From assembly GCA_002307185.1 (NCBI GenBank), contig DBTT01000027.1:62001-126000 (forward strand): a stretch of DNA of 64,000 nucleotides, written 5' to 3'. The position numbers and the translations under genes are program-made. Source of the DNA: Bacteroidales bacterium UBA1309 (GTDB lineage Bacteria > Bacteroidota > Bacteroidia > Bacteroidales > Dysgonomonadaceae). How positions within the stretch are numbered: position 1 is the stretch's first letter; the number at the start of each line of letters is the position of its first letter. A model generated the notes under the pieces. The model was not told where the DNA came from. It worked only from the letters and a program-made list of their open reading frames with translations, and made no database searches. Below, in pieces: positions 22,609 to 31,423 of this stretch.

Positions 22609-22630
22609 GTCGAAGCAAGGTTAAGGATAG

Positions 22631-22669
22631 AAAAACAGGGCATTCACGGGAGGTGGATGTCCTGTTTTT
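22631..22669 (+). terminator. Rho-independent terminator of fumarase
   Basis: Arms AAAACAGGGCATTCAC and GTGGATGTCCTGTTTT form a long stem with two mismatched or wobble positions and a 5-base loop, ending in a T run. Confidence 0.88.
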
Positions 22670-22691
22670 GATTTCAAATTTGGGGAAATAT

Positions 22692-22723
22692 TTTGCGATG
22701 AATGTCTCTTGATTTTATTTTTG
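22692..22723 (+). promoter_or_regulatory. Bacteroidota-type promoter of the sigma-54 regulator operon
   Basis: TTTG at 22692-22695 and TATTTTTG at 22716-22723, separated by 20 bp, match the primary sigma factor consensus of this phylum. A dyad CTTTTAT-N8-ATAAAAG lies just downstream (about 22727-22748) and could be an operator. The ATG follows 49 bp after the -7 element. Confidence 0.65.
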
Positions 22724-22772
22724 TACTTTTATAATCGATCATAAAAGATCAATCAATGTCAATATTCCTGTG

Positions 22773-24140
22773 ATGAAAAGAGGAACCATTTGTGTAGTAG
22801 ATGACAACAAGAATGTGCTAAGTGCGCTGAATTTGTTGTTGAAAAATTATTTTGAGGAAGTCGTTCTGCTTTCGTCACCCAATATGCTGATGACGACTCT
22901 TTCGCAAAACAGGCCTCAAGTGGTGTTGCTTGACATGAACTTTTCCGCAGGCATTAATTCGGGGAACGAGGGGCTCTATTGGTTAGGCGAAGTAAAGAAT
23001 TTTGACTCCAATATCTCTGTGGTTCTTTTTACGGCGTATGCAGATATTGAATTGGCAGTGAATGGATTGAAAAAAGGTGCAAGCGATTTTGTAGTGAAAC
23101 CTTGGGACAATGCCAAGTTGCTCGCGACCTTGCAATCGGCTCTCGAACTGAGCCAGTCGAAGGGAGAAATCAAAAAACTGAAGGAGAAGCAAGCCGTATT
23201 GAATTCCGAATTGAACAAAGACCTCGAAGTGTGTTGGGGAACTTCCGGTGTCATGCAAAAGCTGATGGCCGTGATCCAGAAAGTGGCCAAAACGGATGCC
23301 AATGTCTTGATTACGGGCGAAAATGGTACAGGAAAGGGATTGATTGCCAAAACGATCCACCAACTTTCTACTCGAACAGACGAAACCTTGGTGAGCGTGG
23401 ACATGGGAACTTTGTCCGAGACATTGTTCGAGAGCGAACTTTTTGGCTATGTGAAAGGGGCTTTTACCGATGCGCGTGCCGATCGTGCCGGAAAGTTCGA
23501 AGCTGCCGACAAAGGGACCTTGTTTCTGGACGAAATAGGGAATTTGAGCGGTAACCTCCAAACAAAATTATTGACAGCCTTGCAGTCGCGGCAAGTGGTT
23601 CGAGTGGGAAGCAACAAGCCCATTCAGGTGGATATCCGTTTGATCACCGCTACCAACCGCAACCTAGTTCAGTCGGTTCGGGAGGGTGACTTCCGGGAAG
23701 ACTTGCTCTACCGCATCAACACGATCCAGATAGAAGTGCCGCCGTTGCGTGAGCGCAAAGAGGATATTCCGGGTTTGGCCATTTATTTTCTTCGGCGATT
23801 TTCGTCCAAATACAACCGTGGAGAGATGAGCTTTCATCCCCAGACGCTTCTTAAGTTGCAAGCCTATTCTTGGCCTGGAAATGTTCGGGAATTGGAACAC
23901 AGCATCGAAAAAGCGGTGATCTTAAGTGACGGAAACGAATTACAATCCACTGATTTCAATCTTAGCAATACCCTGAACAAAACGGAAGTGTTGGAAGCCA
24001 TTACGCTCGAAGAAATGGAAAAAATATTGATTGAAAAAGCATTGCGGAAGTACGATGGAAACATGTCCGCCATCGCTTTGGAATTGGGCATTTCAAGGCC
24101 GACATTATACAACAAGATGAAAAAATTTGAACTCCACTGA
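22773..24140 (+). CDS. NtrC-family sigma-54-dependent response regulator
   Basis: A 455-residue regulator with three domains. The receiver (1-120) has CVVDDN, phospho-acceptor LLDMNF (about Asp54), FTA and VVKPW with the conserved Lys. The AAA+ domain (about 145-370) has Walker A GENGTGKG, the sigma-54 contact loop GAFTDA (a common variant of GAFTGA), Walker B LFLDEIGN and sensor/R-finger FREDLLYRIN. A Fis-type helix-turn-helix closes it (MSAIALELGISRPTLYNKMKKF). It activates sigma-54 RNA polymerase from enhancer sites. I use the ATG at 22773; a GTG one codon earlier is possible. Its partner kinase begins 1 bp after its stop. Confidence 0.94.
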   Translation: MKRGTICVVDDNKNVLSALNLLLKNYFEEVVLLSSPNMLMTTLSQNRPQVVLLDMNFSAGINSGNEGLYWLGEVKNFDSNISVVLFTAYADIELAVNGLKKGASDFVVKPWDNAKLLATLQSALELSQSKGEIKKLKEKQAVLNSELNKDLEVCWGTSGVMQKLMAVIQKVAKTDANVLITGENGTGKGLIAKTIHQLSTRTDETLVSVDMGTLSETLFESELFGYVKGAFTDARADRAGKFEAADKGTLFLDEIGNLSGNLQTKLLTALQSRQVVRVGSNKPIQVDIRLITATNRNLVQSVREGDFREDLLYRINTIQIEVPPLRERKEDIPGLAIYFLRRFSSKYNRGEMSFHPQTLLKLQAYSWPGNVRELEHSIEKAVILSDGNELQSTDFNLSNTLNKTEVLEAITLEEMEKILIEKALRKYDGNMSAIALELGISRPTLYNKMKKFELH

Positions 24141-24141
24141 T

Positions 24142-25479
24142 ATGTTTAAATCCATCGAATACAAACTCGGATTTTACACCGTTTTGCTTGTCGTGGCCGT
24201 GGCTGCTTCCACTTATTTGGCGCTCGTTGCCGAATATGTGTTCTCGGCATTTGGGGTGCTGCTGATTGTTTTGTTGTTGTGGAATATGTACAAATGTTAC
24301 AGCAAGTTCAACCAGAATATTCTGTTTTTGTTGAATGCTCTGGACAACGGAGACTATTCTTTTCGCTTTGCCGAAACGAAACTTTCTCCTCGCGAACGGG
24401 AATTCAATGCGATGATGAACCGCATCAAGGAGATTCTGAGCAATGCACGCAAGGAGGTGATTGAGAATGAAAAATTTCTGAGCATTATCTTGGAAAGCGT
24501 ATCCAGCGGGATTTTGATTGTCAATGATTCGGGAATTGTGCTGAAAAGCAATCGTGCGGTTTTGCAACTGCTGGGAATGCCCGTGATCACACATCTAAAT
24601 CAACTGCGTATCGTGGATGAGAGTTATCCCGAATTGTTTTTGAAGATGAATCCTTTCCAGAGCGTAGCGGTGAAAGTGTCCAATGAGCGGGAGGAAATAC
24701 TCCTGAATGCTCAATGTTCCCAAGTGACGATTCGCAATGAAAACTTGAAAATCATCCTGTTGAATAATATCGGCAATGAATTGGAAATGCGCGAAATGGA
24801 GTCGTGGGTGAAATTGATTCGGGTGTTGACGCACGAAATAATGAATTCCATTGCTCCGATCACCTCCTTGTCCCAAACGATTCTTTTCTCGCATAGAATG
24901 CAGGCGAACGACAACGAACCTCAAGACGAACTCACTCAAAATACCCTTGAAGCCTTGCAAACCATTCACACAACGGCAAAGGGCTTGGTTAATTTTGTGG
25001 ATTCCTACCGGAAATTCACTGGAATTCCACAACCACAAAAAACAAAACTCGATTTGGTTGCTTTGGTCACGAGCCTGACCAATTTGGAAGCAGGTATTTT
25101 GCAGAAGAAAAATATCCGCTTGGATATTTCTGCCAACTATCCAAACGTCTGGGTAGATGCCGACGAATCGCAAATCAAACAAGTGCTCACCAATCTTTTG
25201 AAAAATGCCATCGAAGCTGTGGAAAGCATCGGGGATCCTACCATTCGGATAGAGATTGTTCGGAAAAACAACAAGGCTGCCGTGAAGGTGAGCAACAACG
25301 GGGTGCCGATCCCTGCGGATGTTCTTCCTCATATTTTTGTCCCATTTTTCACTACTAAAGCAACCGGAAACGGCATTGGCCTGAGCATTTCCCGCTACAT
25401 CATGCGCCTGCATGGCGGAAATCTGAAGCTCCATTCGGAAAAAGAATGGACCGTGTTTAGGGTGGTGTTTTCAAGTTAA
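24142..25479 (+). CDS. Membrane sensor histidine kinase (NtrY/NtrB-like), partner of the sigma-54 regulator
   Basis: A 445-residue kinase. Two N-terminal membrane spans (about 8-28 and 31-48) have almost no loop between them, so it probably senses within the membrane or cytoplasm. A HAMP-like linker leads to a PAS domain (about 115-200, LESVSSGILIVNDSGIVL). The dimerisation helix has LTHEIMNSIAPI with the phospho-acceptor His, and the ATPase has N-box LLKNAIEAVE and G2 GNGIGLSI. The TTG at 24127 would overlap the regulator gene, so I prefer the ATG at 24142. It is co-transcribed with the regulator, and is likely tied to the efflux operon at 29-37.9 kb. Confidence 0.92.
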   Translation: MFKSIEYKLGFYTVLLVVAVAASTYLALVAEYVFSAFGVLLIVLLLWNMYKCYSKFNQNILFLLNALDNGDYSFRFAETKLSPREREFNAMMNRIKEILSNARKEVIENEKFLSIILESVSSGILIVNDSGIVLKSNRAVLQLLGMPVITHLNQLRIVDESYPELFLKMNPFQSVAVKVSNEREEILLNAQCSQVTIRNENLKIILLNNIGNELEMREMESWVKLIRVLTHEIMNSIAPITSLSQTILFSHRMQANDNEPQDELTQNTLEALQTIHTTAKGLVNFVDSYRKFTGIPQPQKTKLDLVALVTSLTNLEAGILQKKNIRLDISANYPNVWVDADESQIKQVLTNLLKNAIEAVESIGDPTIRIEIVRKNNKAAVKVSNNGVPIPADVLPHIFVPFFTTKATGNGIGLSISRYIMRLHGGNLKLHSEKEWTVFRVVFSS

Positions 25480-25606
25480 GCGAAATTCAAAAAAAACTTC
25501 TTTGGGATGGAAGGTCATGCATTCCTACCACGGAAAGATGATAAATCTAATGACGAAGAAAGCCAGTGCCACATCGATTCCCGCAAAACTAGACTATCGT
25601 GCTACT

Positions 25607-25652
25607 CATTAATGGTGATTTTCCGCTCAAAATATACCCATTAATGGCGATT
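25607..25652. promoter_or_regulatory. CATTAATGGyGATT direct repeats upstream of the TonB receptor
   Basis: CATTAATGGTGATT (25607-25620) and CATTAATGGCGATT (25639-25652) are 14-bp direct repeats whose starts are 32 bp apart, about three helical turns. The first eight bases are themselves a palindrome. They lie just upstream of the -7 element at 25675, so they are candidate binding sites for a metal- or substrate-responsive regulator. Confidence 0.5.
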
Positions 25653-25674
25653 GCTCGAGTCCCTTGTAAGTTCC

Positions 25675-25682
25675 TACTTTTG
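25675..25682 (+). promoter_or_regulatory. -7 promoter element of the TonB receptor gene
   Basis: TACTTTTG matches TAnnTTTG. An ATTG at 25650-25653 is about 21 bp upstream, in the -33 position. Confidence 0.55.
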
Positions 25683-25779
25683 TGCTTTTCACCAATAATA
25701 AAAAATTAAGCATCGAATGGGTTATCTTGGTCAGTTTAGTTGGCCGCCCCCGTTATGTTTTTTACAATTAAATATTCAA

Positions 25780-28155
25780 ATGGGAACTAATAAGAAAACA
25801 GCAAAAAAACTATTTCACCTCCTTCTCTTTTTTCTTTGTATTACCGTTTCTAACAATTTCTATGCCCAATCCCAAACGATGGGTTCTATCCGGGGGAAGA
25901 TCACGAATGGCGAACAGGGCAAGGCAGAACGTGTAAGTGTCGAAATTGTAGAGTTGAAACAACGCACATACACAGATATAAATGGAAATTACGTTTTTCC
26001 ATCAGTTGCTCCTGGCTATTACACGCTGGCCGTCAAGGCTGAACGTCTTCCCGAAAAACGATTCCAGGTGGTAGTGAAACCAAAAGAGGAGACTGCCTTC
26101 AATTGCGATGTGTCCAAAATTTCTAATTCTTTAGGCGAAATCGTTGTGTTTGGAGACCGCGAAAGAATGATTCGGCGCGAGAGTACCACTGCGGCACGTT
26201 TACCTATCTCGAATCTGGAAAATCCTCAGGTGTCCAGTGTGGTGTCTCAACAGTTGTTGCAGCAGCAGGTGGTTACAGACCTTGGCGAAGCCTTAACCAA
26301 CATTCCCGGTGCAGGCGTGCCGATTGCTTTCAACCAGAACCGCCTCGTGGTTCTATCGAGGGGTTTTTACATCCAGCCAAAATTCAGAAACGGTTTGGCG
26401 GCTTTTATCCAGACTTCTATCGATCCCGTGAATGTCGAACGAATCGAGGCCATCAAAGGACCTTCATCCACTCTTTTTGGAGCGAGCGAAGTTTCCTACG
26501 GGGGATTAATCAACCGGGTGACGAAAAAACCGTATAACGGATTTGGAGGTGAAGCTGCTTATTCGATGGGTTCTTGGGAATTGAACCGCTTGACATTGGA
26601 CGTGAATGCGCCTGTCAACCGAAGCAAAACGCTTTTGTTGCGGGTGAATGCGGCCGGACACTCGGAGAATAGCTTCCAGGATGCCGGCTTCACCAAAAGT
26701 TTTGCTTTCACTCCTTCCTTGTCGTATCAGGTGAACAGCAAGCTGAGCGTTTCCCTGGATTTGGAACACGGCATCAACAAAGGAACTTCGCCTGTCCGCT
26801 TCACGCCCTACACAAAAGGCATCGTGAGTCAAAACATAGCAGATATGGGAATTCCTTACGACCGTTCGTTTGCGAGCAACAACATGGCCTACAACTCCCA
26901 AGCAACAAATATTATTGCGCAAGCCAATTATCATATTTCGGAACAATGGAATTCACAAACAACCATCAGCCGGACGTCTTCTTCTTTCGATGGGTACACC
27001 TCCCAGCTGAGCGGCCGGTCGGCCACCACCTTGCGGGCTCAAGTGACTGTGGGGAAATATGAATATTATACGACTGATATCCAACAAAATTTCACGGGTG
27101 ATTTCAAACTGGGGAATCTTCGCAACCGCTTGTTGGTGGGTTTTGACTATTACAACTACAAGGCACAGCGCAACACAGCCAACGTGAACACGGCGACGGT
27201 CGATTTCACCCAACCATTGACGACTTATTACCGCACTTTCAATAAATATTACGTGGACTCAGCGGCGCAAACGGCTACTGCGGTCAACACCACTGGACGT
27301 GAAAACACTTATGGGGCTTATGTCTCGAATGTGAGCAATATTACAAGCAATTTGCTGGTGATGCTGAGCTTGCGTTTGGACCGGTTTGAAAATGCAGGCA
27401 CATACACCCTTTCCACAGCTGCCACCACCGGAAAATATGGACAAACGGCTTTGTCCCCAAAACTGGGCGTTGTGTATCAATTGCTGTCGGATCGCTTGTC
27501 GTTGTTTGGAAACTATTTGAACGGATTTACCAACCAGACGGGTTCGGATGTGAATGGGAATACATTTAAGCCCGAACAGGCAAACCAATTCGAAGGAGGT
27601 GTGAAAATCGACTTGTTTGACCACAAGCTGGCAGGAACGATCAGTTACTACAACATACAGGTGAAAGACATTGTGCGAAATGATCCGGATAACGCGGACT
27701 ATTCTATCCAGAACGGAACGCAGGAAAGCAAAGGCGTGGAAGTCGATTTGGCAGCGCAACCGTTGAGCGGGTGGCAATTGTTTGCCGGCTATGCCTACAA
27801 CGACAGTCGCTACAAGCAAATAGACGAAACGCTGAACGGGCTTCGTCCCGCAGAATCGGGCCCTGCCCATCAAGCAAACTTTTGGACAAGCTATAAAATG
27901 GAGAGAGGTATTTTCTCTGGTTTGGGTATTGGCTTTGGAGGAAACTACGGAAGCAAGTCCTACCAGACCAAAACGAGTACTGCCGAAGTGATCATACCTG
28001 AATATTTCGTATTGAACTCAACGGTATTCTACAAATGGAAAGATTTTCGCTTGGCTCTCAAAGTGAACAACATCACGAACGAAAAATATTGGTCTGCCCG
28101 CTTGGCCTCACAAAAGCCATTCAATGTGGTGGGGAACGTTTCCATCAACTTCTAA
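25780..28155 (+). CDS. TonB-dependent siderophore-type outer-membrane receptor
   Basis: A 791-residue outer-membrane receptor that uses TonB/ExbBD energy to import a ligand, probably a ferric siderophore. A signal peptide (KLFHLLLFFLCITVSNNFYAQ) precedes a carboxypeptidase-regulatory-like beta domain (about 33-110, GSIRGKITNGEQGKAERVSVEIV). The plug domain follows (about 130-260: LGEALTNIPGAGVPI, RGFYIQPKFRNGL, VNVERIEAIKGPSSTLFG). A 22-strand barrel ends in the usual terminal aromatic (NVVGNVSINF). I start at the ATG at 25780 because it begins right before the signal peptide; an upstream ATG at 25717 adds 21 unsuitable residues. It is monocistronic and bounded by its own terminator. Substrate identity is not encoded in the sequence. 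Confidence 0.9.
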   Translation: MGTNKKTAKKLFHLLLFFLCITVSNNFYAQSQTMGSIRGKITNGEQGKAERVSVEIVELKQRTYTDINGNYVFPSVAPGYYTLAVKAERLPEKRFQVVVKPKEETAFNCDVSKISNSLGEIVVFGDRERMIRRESTTAARLPISNLENPQVSSVVSQQLLQQQVVTDLGEALTNIPGAGVPIAFNQNRLVVLSRGFYIQPKFRNGLAAFIQTSIDPVNVERIEAIKGPSSTLFGASEVSYGGLINRVTKKPYNGFGGEAAYSMGSWELNRLTLDVNAPVNRSKTLLLRVNAAGHSENSFQDAGFTKSFAFTPSLSYQVNSKLSVSLDLEHGINKGTSPVRFTPYTKGIVSQNIADMGIPYDRSFASNNMAYNSQATNIIAQANYHISEQWNSQTTISRTSSSFDGYTSQLSGRSATTLRAQVTVGKYEYYTTDIQQNFTGDFKLGNLRNRLLVGFDYYNYKAQRNTANVNTATVDFTQPLTTYYRTFNKYYVDSAAQTATAVNTTGRENTYGAYVSNVSNITSNLLVMLSLRLDRFENAGTYTLSTAATTGKYGQTALSPKLGVVYQLLSDRLSLFGNYLNGFTNQTGSDVNGNTFKPEQANQFEGGVKIDLFDHKLAGTISYYNIQVKDIVRNDPDNADYSIQNGTQESKGVEVDLAAQPLSGWQLFAGYAYNDSRYKQIDETLNGLRPAESGPAHQANFWTSYKMERGIFSGLGIGFGGNYGSKSYQTKTSTAEVIIPEYFVLNSTVFYKWKDFRLALKVNNITNEKYWSARLASQKPFNVVGNVSINF

Positions 28156-28189
28156 GGCGAAAAGAGGAAGTTGCTTTTCCGAGCGTTAA

Positions 28190-28235
28190 AAATATAGCCC
28201 CGTATGTGATGTTCGCATACGGGGTTATATTTTTA
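28190..28235 (+). terminator. Strong terminator of the TonB receptor gene
   Basis: Arms AATATAGCCCCGTATG and CATACGGGGTTATATT with a 9-base loop are followed by T residues; the stem is nearly perfect. Confidence 0.93.
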
Positions 28236-28330
28236 TACTAATGATTATAGTGTGTGGCGTGGCGTATTTTTTCTTATCATCCGAATGCTGTTAAAGATTT
28301 CAGAATGAACGTTTTTCTTCCTCAATGTCG

Positions 28331-28480
28331 TTAATCGTCTTGCAATCCGAGCCAAAACTTCGGCGTGTTTCCGAAATAAGAACCCAGTCTCATTGCCGTA
28401 TCGGCTGTAACTCTTCGGTTTCCTTTTAGTATCTGGGAAATTCTCGTTTGGGGAATTTCAGCGTCTTTGGAAAATATTCG
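28331..28480 (-). pseudogene. higA: higA antitoxin remnant (C-terminal half only)
   Basis: Read leftward from about 28475 to the TAA at 28331-28333, the frame encodes FSKDAEIPQTRISQILKG, NRRVTADTAMRLGSYFGN and TPKFWLGLQDD. This is the C-terminal helix-turn-helix half of HigA/VapI-type antitoxins (RISxILxGKRxITADTAxRLxxYFGxxPxFWLxLQ). There is no start codon or N-terminal half: upstream, the frame runs straight into a transposase fragment read from the other strand. No higB toxin gene is visible. It is a decayed toxin-antitoxin remnant. Confidence 0.75.
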
Positions 28481-28634
28481 TGGTGTAAAAAACAACAATT
28501 GGCAACGCAATTATTCCGATCACATCATTCGTGATTCGCACGGGTATTTCCTGATTTCAATATACATCATCGAAAATGCTGAAAAATGGGAAAACGATAG
28601 ATTGAATGACGAAGTAGCCAGAACTAACAAATGA
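28479..28634 (+). pseudogene. REP-associated tyrosine transposase (RAYT/IS200-like) fragment, C-terminal end
   Basis: Plus-strand codons to the TGA at 28632-28634 encode NNWQRNYSDHIIRDSHGYF followed by LISIYIIENAEKWENDRLND. This matches the C-terminal part of the Y1-transposase relatives known as RAYTs (WQRNYYDHIIR...YIxxNPxxWxxD). The N-terminal part with the catalytic HUH motif is missing, so the fragment is inactive. It abuts the higA remnant with no gap, suggesting insertion into that gene followed by loss. Confidence 0.75.
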
Positions 28635-28648
28635 TAAGAATGGTCTTC

Positions 28649-28879
28649 AACCATTATGGGATGGTCCGTGATCATACTGAAATGGCCTGGAATCATAAAG
28701 GAATGGTTCGCAACCATAATGAAATGGGCTGGAATCATAATGGGATGGTTTGCAACCATAATGGAATGGCCTGGAACCATAATGGGATGGCATGGAATCA
28801 TAATGGGATGGTTTGCGACCATAATGAAATGGTCTGGAACCATAATGGAATGGCCTGAAACCTTTATGGAATGGAAATC
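28649..28879. repeat. Eleven-copy 21-bp tandem repeat (minisatellite)
   Basis: Eleven consecutive 21-bp units, each starting AAYCATAATGGRATGG and ending YMTGS. The units differ by 1-5 bases and the period never slips. Because 21 is a multiple of three, several frames stay open on both strands; in plus-strand translation the repeat reads (W/R/C)NHNGM(V/A). It starts 14 bp after the transposase fragment. There is no spacer variation, so this is not a CRISPR. Within the unit, CCATAATGG is almost self-complementary. Confidence 0.9.
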
Positions 28880-28983
28880 GAACCCATTCGCAAAAAAACG
28901 ACAAGGTACTTTCTCAGGCACCTTGTCGCGAAATGTTAAATTAACTTGGTAATGCTGCTAACTAGTGAGTTAACAGTTCGTCT

Positions 28984-31377
28984 TCACGGTAAATCTTTCT
29001 TCAAACTCTCCACCGGATTAATTCGTGCTGCGCGGAGGCTTTGCCAACTCACCATCACGATGGATAATAGCGTCGCGAAGATGCCCGCTCCCGCAAATAT
29101 CCACCAATGAAGCGGGGTTTTGAAGGCAAAGTTTGCGAGCCATCTGTTGGCAACGTATATCGACAGGGGAACGGCCAGGGCAAAGGCTGCTAATATCCAT
29201 AGGAGAAAACTTTTGTTGAGCAACAGCTGTATATTCTTTTCGCTGGCCCCATTCACTTTTCTGATGGCGATTTCACGAGTCCGTGCTTTTACCATGAAGG
29301 ACATGAATACGATTAGTCCCAACAAGGTGACAACCAGGTTTAGAAGTGAAAAGAGATTGACGATGTGCTGCGCATTGATTTCGTTTTGATAAACCGTTTT
29401 GTAGGTATCCGACAGAAGGGAATAGTGGAAGGTATAATCGGAATTCACCTTTTTCCACACGTTTTTTAGTTGGGACAAGCCTTCTGCTGTTCTTCCTGGT
29501 ACGAAACGGAACATAAAGCAACTGGTAAACATCTTGCGCTGAAGGAGGAGTAGGGGAGCGGTGTCTTCAAATACATTGGCATAGATAAAATCGGGCACCA
29601 CGGCACAAATTTTTCCCGTAGGGATGTAGTCCAAATTTTCCTGTTCTATTCGCAATTCTTCTCCAATGGCCTCTTCGGGAGAAGAATAGCCCAGCTTTTT
29701 CAGGAGTTTTTGATTGATGACGTAGTTGTCCTGAATATGGTTTTCAATCTTTTTCCCCAGAAATTTATCAGTCATCATCTTATCTTCGTCTGCCATCGAA
29801 AGGCTGGAATGTGGCGGAAGATTCCCTGCAATAGGTTGGATGTTGAAAAACGAGAAGAAATCTTCGCCCACCACCATCAACGGGCAAGGCATCGGGGTGG
29901 CTGTCCCTTCTTTGAATAACGCTGCCCCGTCACGGATAGCACTGCCCGGCAATTGCATGGCACCGCTTGCGATTTCGATGTCAGGCTGTCTTTCCGCTTC
30001 CTCTTTCAAAAGGTCGAATCGCTGAATCACCTCTCCCGGCTGTTCCTTCATCACAAGAATACTGTCGTTGCTGGCTCCTATTTGTTTTTGTTGGATCAAG
30101 GTCATTTGTCCTTGAATGACCAACGAGAGAATCAGGATGAAAAGTACAATGCTGTATTGAACCACCAGCATATATTTGACTCCCGAATAGCTGAACCGAC
30201 GGTTCTCTTTTTTGCCAACAGACGAAATATTCCTTTTGAGCAGATAAGCAATACACGGAAGCGCAGAGACTACAATGACAGACAGCAGAAACGACAGGGC
30301 AAGCAGTCCTTTTTCTGCTGTAGAAATAAAGTCGAGTGAAAAATCGAAATACTCCTTTGCCGAGTAGGCAATGGCCACTCCCAGAAGAAGGGAGACAACT
30401 CCCAATACGCAGCTTGTTTGGAGTTCCGCACGGAATATGTCCGACGAATTGGCTCCGTTGATTCGCAACAGGTAGTAATAGCGGCGGTTGGATGAGAAAA
30501 TCACATGCGAGTTGAGCCAAAGGTTGAAGAACACCACCACCAGCAACAACACGTTTGCCCCGGCAATGAGGTAAACGTAGTCGATATTTCCGTTTGGTTC
30601 CAGTTCCCGCAATATGCGGCTATGCAAGTGTATGTCGGTGACTGGCGTGAAAGTGGCTTCTGCTGCTTTGATACCCCGATTCTGCTTTATGATTTCCTTG
30701 GTCAGTTGTTGTGCAAGGGATTTACGATCTGTCCCTTTTGCCAGCTTTACGTAATAGTAGGCATACAAGTCGTCAAACAATCTGTTATTGCATACAATGA
30801 TGTTGGGATGTAGGTGTGCATTTTGAGGGAAGTGTTTGTAAACGCCGGCTACGAAGCCCGACTCATCACCGTATCTTCTGCTTGAGATTCCAATCTTCTG
30901 GCCAACAACATTTGTCCGCCCGAAGATCTGCATGGCGAGCTTGTCGCTGATAACTATTTTTCCATTCGTGTCGAAGGCGGAGGGTAATGTCCCTGCCACG
31001 AAATCAACATCAAAGAACTTGAAAAAATTATTCGAAGCAATGTACAAGTTTTCGACCGGGTGTTTTTCTCCGTTATGAATAATCAAACCCGTGTAAACCG
31101 ATGAAAATCTCAATATATCTTCTATTTCAGGATGTTTCTTGAGTGATTGGTCGTAACCTTTCATATAGATCCGCCCGTCGGGTTGTTCGCCGTCATAAGC
31201 GATGGAAAGTCTTGAAACTTGTTCCGAATGCTTGAACATCTTGTCATAACTTAGTTCCCAACGGATATGTGCATATGAGACCAGCAAGCAGGCAAACAAG
31301 ATCGAAAGCCCTGCCAAATTAATGAAGCGGAGGCCTTTCGATTTCGATAAACGACGGAAAAGGAGTGGTGTGGTCAT
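28984..31377 (-). CDS. MacB/FtsX-type ABC transporter permease
   Basis: A 797-residue permease with a MacB-type layout duplicated in one chain: N-terminal span (about 20-38), a periplasmic domain, three spans (about 275-385), a second periplasmic part (about 430-660) and three C-terminal FtsX spans. The cytoplasmic motif AIRKVNGASEKNI marks the junction to the C-terminal FtsX domain. In Bacteroidota such permeases work with a LolD/MacB-like ATPase and an HlyD adaptor as mechanotransmission or efflux systems. It is the last gene of the minus-strand operon 28984-37874, 46 bp after a paralogous permease. It appears intact. Confidence 0.88.
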   Translation of the reverse strand: MTTPLLFRRLSKSKGLRFINLAGLSILFACLLVSYAHIRWELSYDKMFKHSEQVSRLSIAYDGEQPDGRIYMKGYDQSLKKHPEIEDILRFSSVYTGLIIHNGEKHPVENLYIASNNFFKFFDVDFVAGTLPSAFDTNGKIVISDKLAMQIFGRTNVVGQKIGISSRRYGDESGFVAGVYKHFPQNAHLHPNIIVCNNRLFDDLYAYYYVKLAKGTDRKSLAQQLTKEIIKQNRGIKAAEATFTPVTDIHLHSRILRELEPNGNIDYVYLIAGANVLLLVVVFFNLWLNSHVIFSSNRRYYYLLRINGANSSDIFRAELQTSCVLGVVSLLLGVAIAYSAKEYFDFSLDFISTAEKGLLALSFLLSVIVVSALPCIAYLLKRNISSVGKKENRRFSYSGVKYMLVVQYSIVLFILILSLVIQGQMTLIQQKQIGASNDSILVMKEQPGEVIQRFDLLKEEAERQPDIEIASGAMQLPGSAIRDGAALFKEGTATPMPCPLMVVGEDFFSFFNIQPIAGNLPPHSSLSMADEDKMMTDKFLGKKIENHIQDNYVINQKLLKKLGYSSPEEAIGEELRIEQENLDYIPTGKICAVVPDFIYANVFEDTAPLLLLQRKMFTSCFMFRFVPGRTAEGLSQLKNVWKKVNSDYTFHYSLLSDTYKTVYQNEINAQHIVNLFSLLNLVVTLLGLIVFMSFMVKARTREIAIRKVNGASEKNIQLLLNKSFLLWILAAFALAVPLSIYVANRWLANFAFKTPLHWWIFAGAGIFATLLSIVMVSWQSLRAARINPVESLKKDLP

Positions 31378-31423
31378 AAGTTTAATTATTTAATGTGCCA
31401 ATGGGATAATATATTAATGGTCA

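Noticed and set aside
28649..28879. CRISPR array
   Set aside because: Units are contiguous with no spacers and diverge at scattered positions; no cas genes in the window.
28520..28952. Several open frames on both strands across the 21-bp repeat array
   Set aside because: They stay open only because the repeat period is a multiple of three; no start context or conserved domain, so I annotate the repeat rather than a protein.
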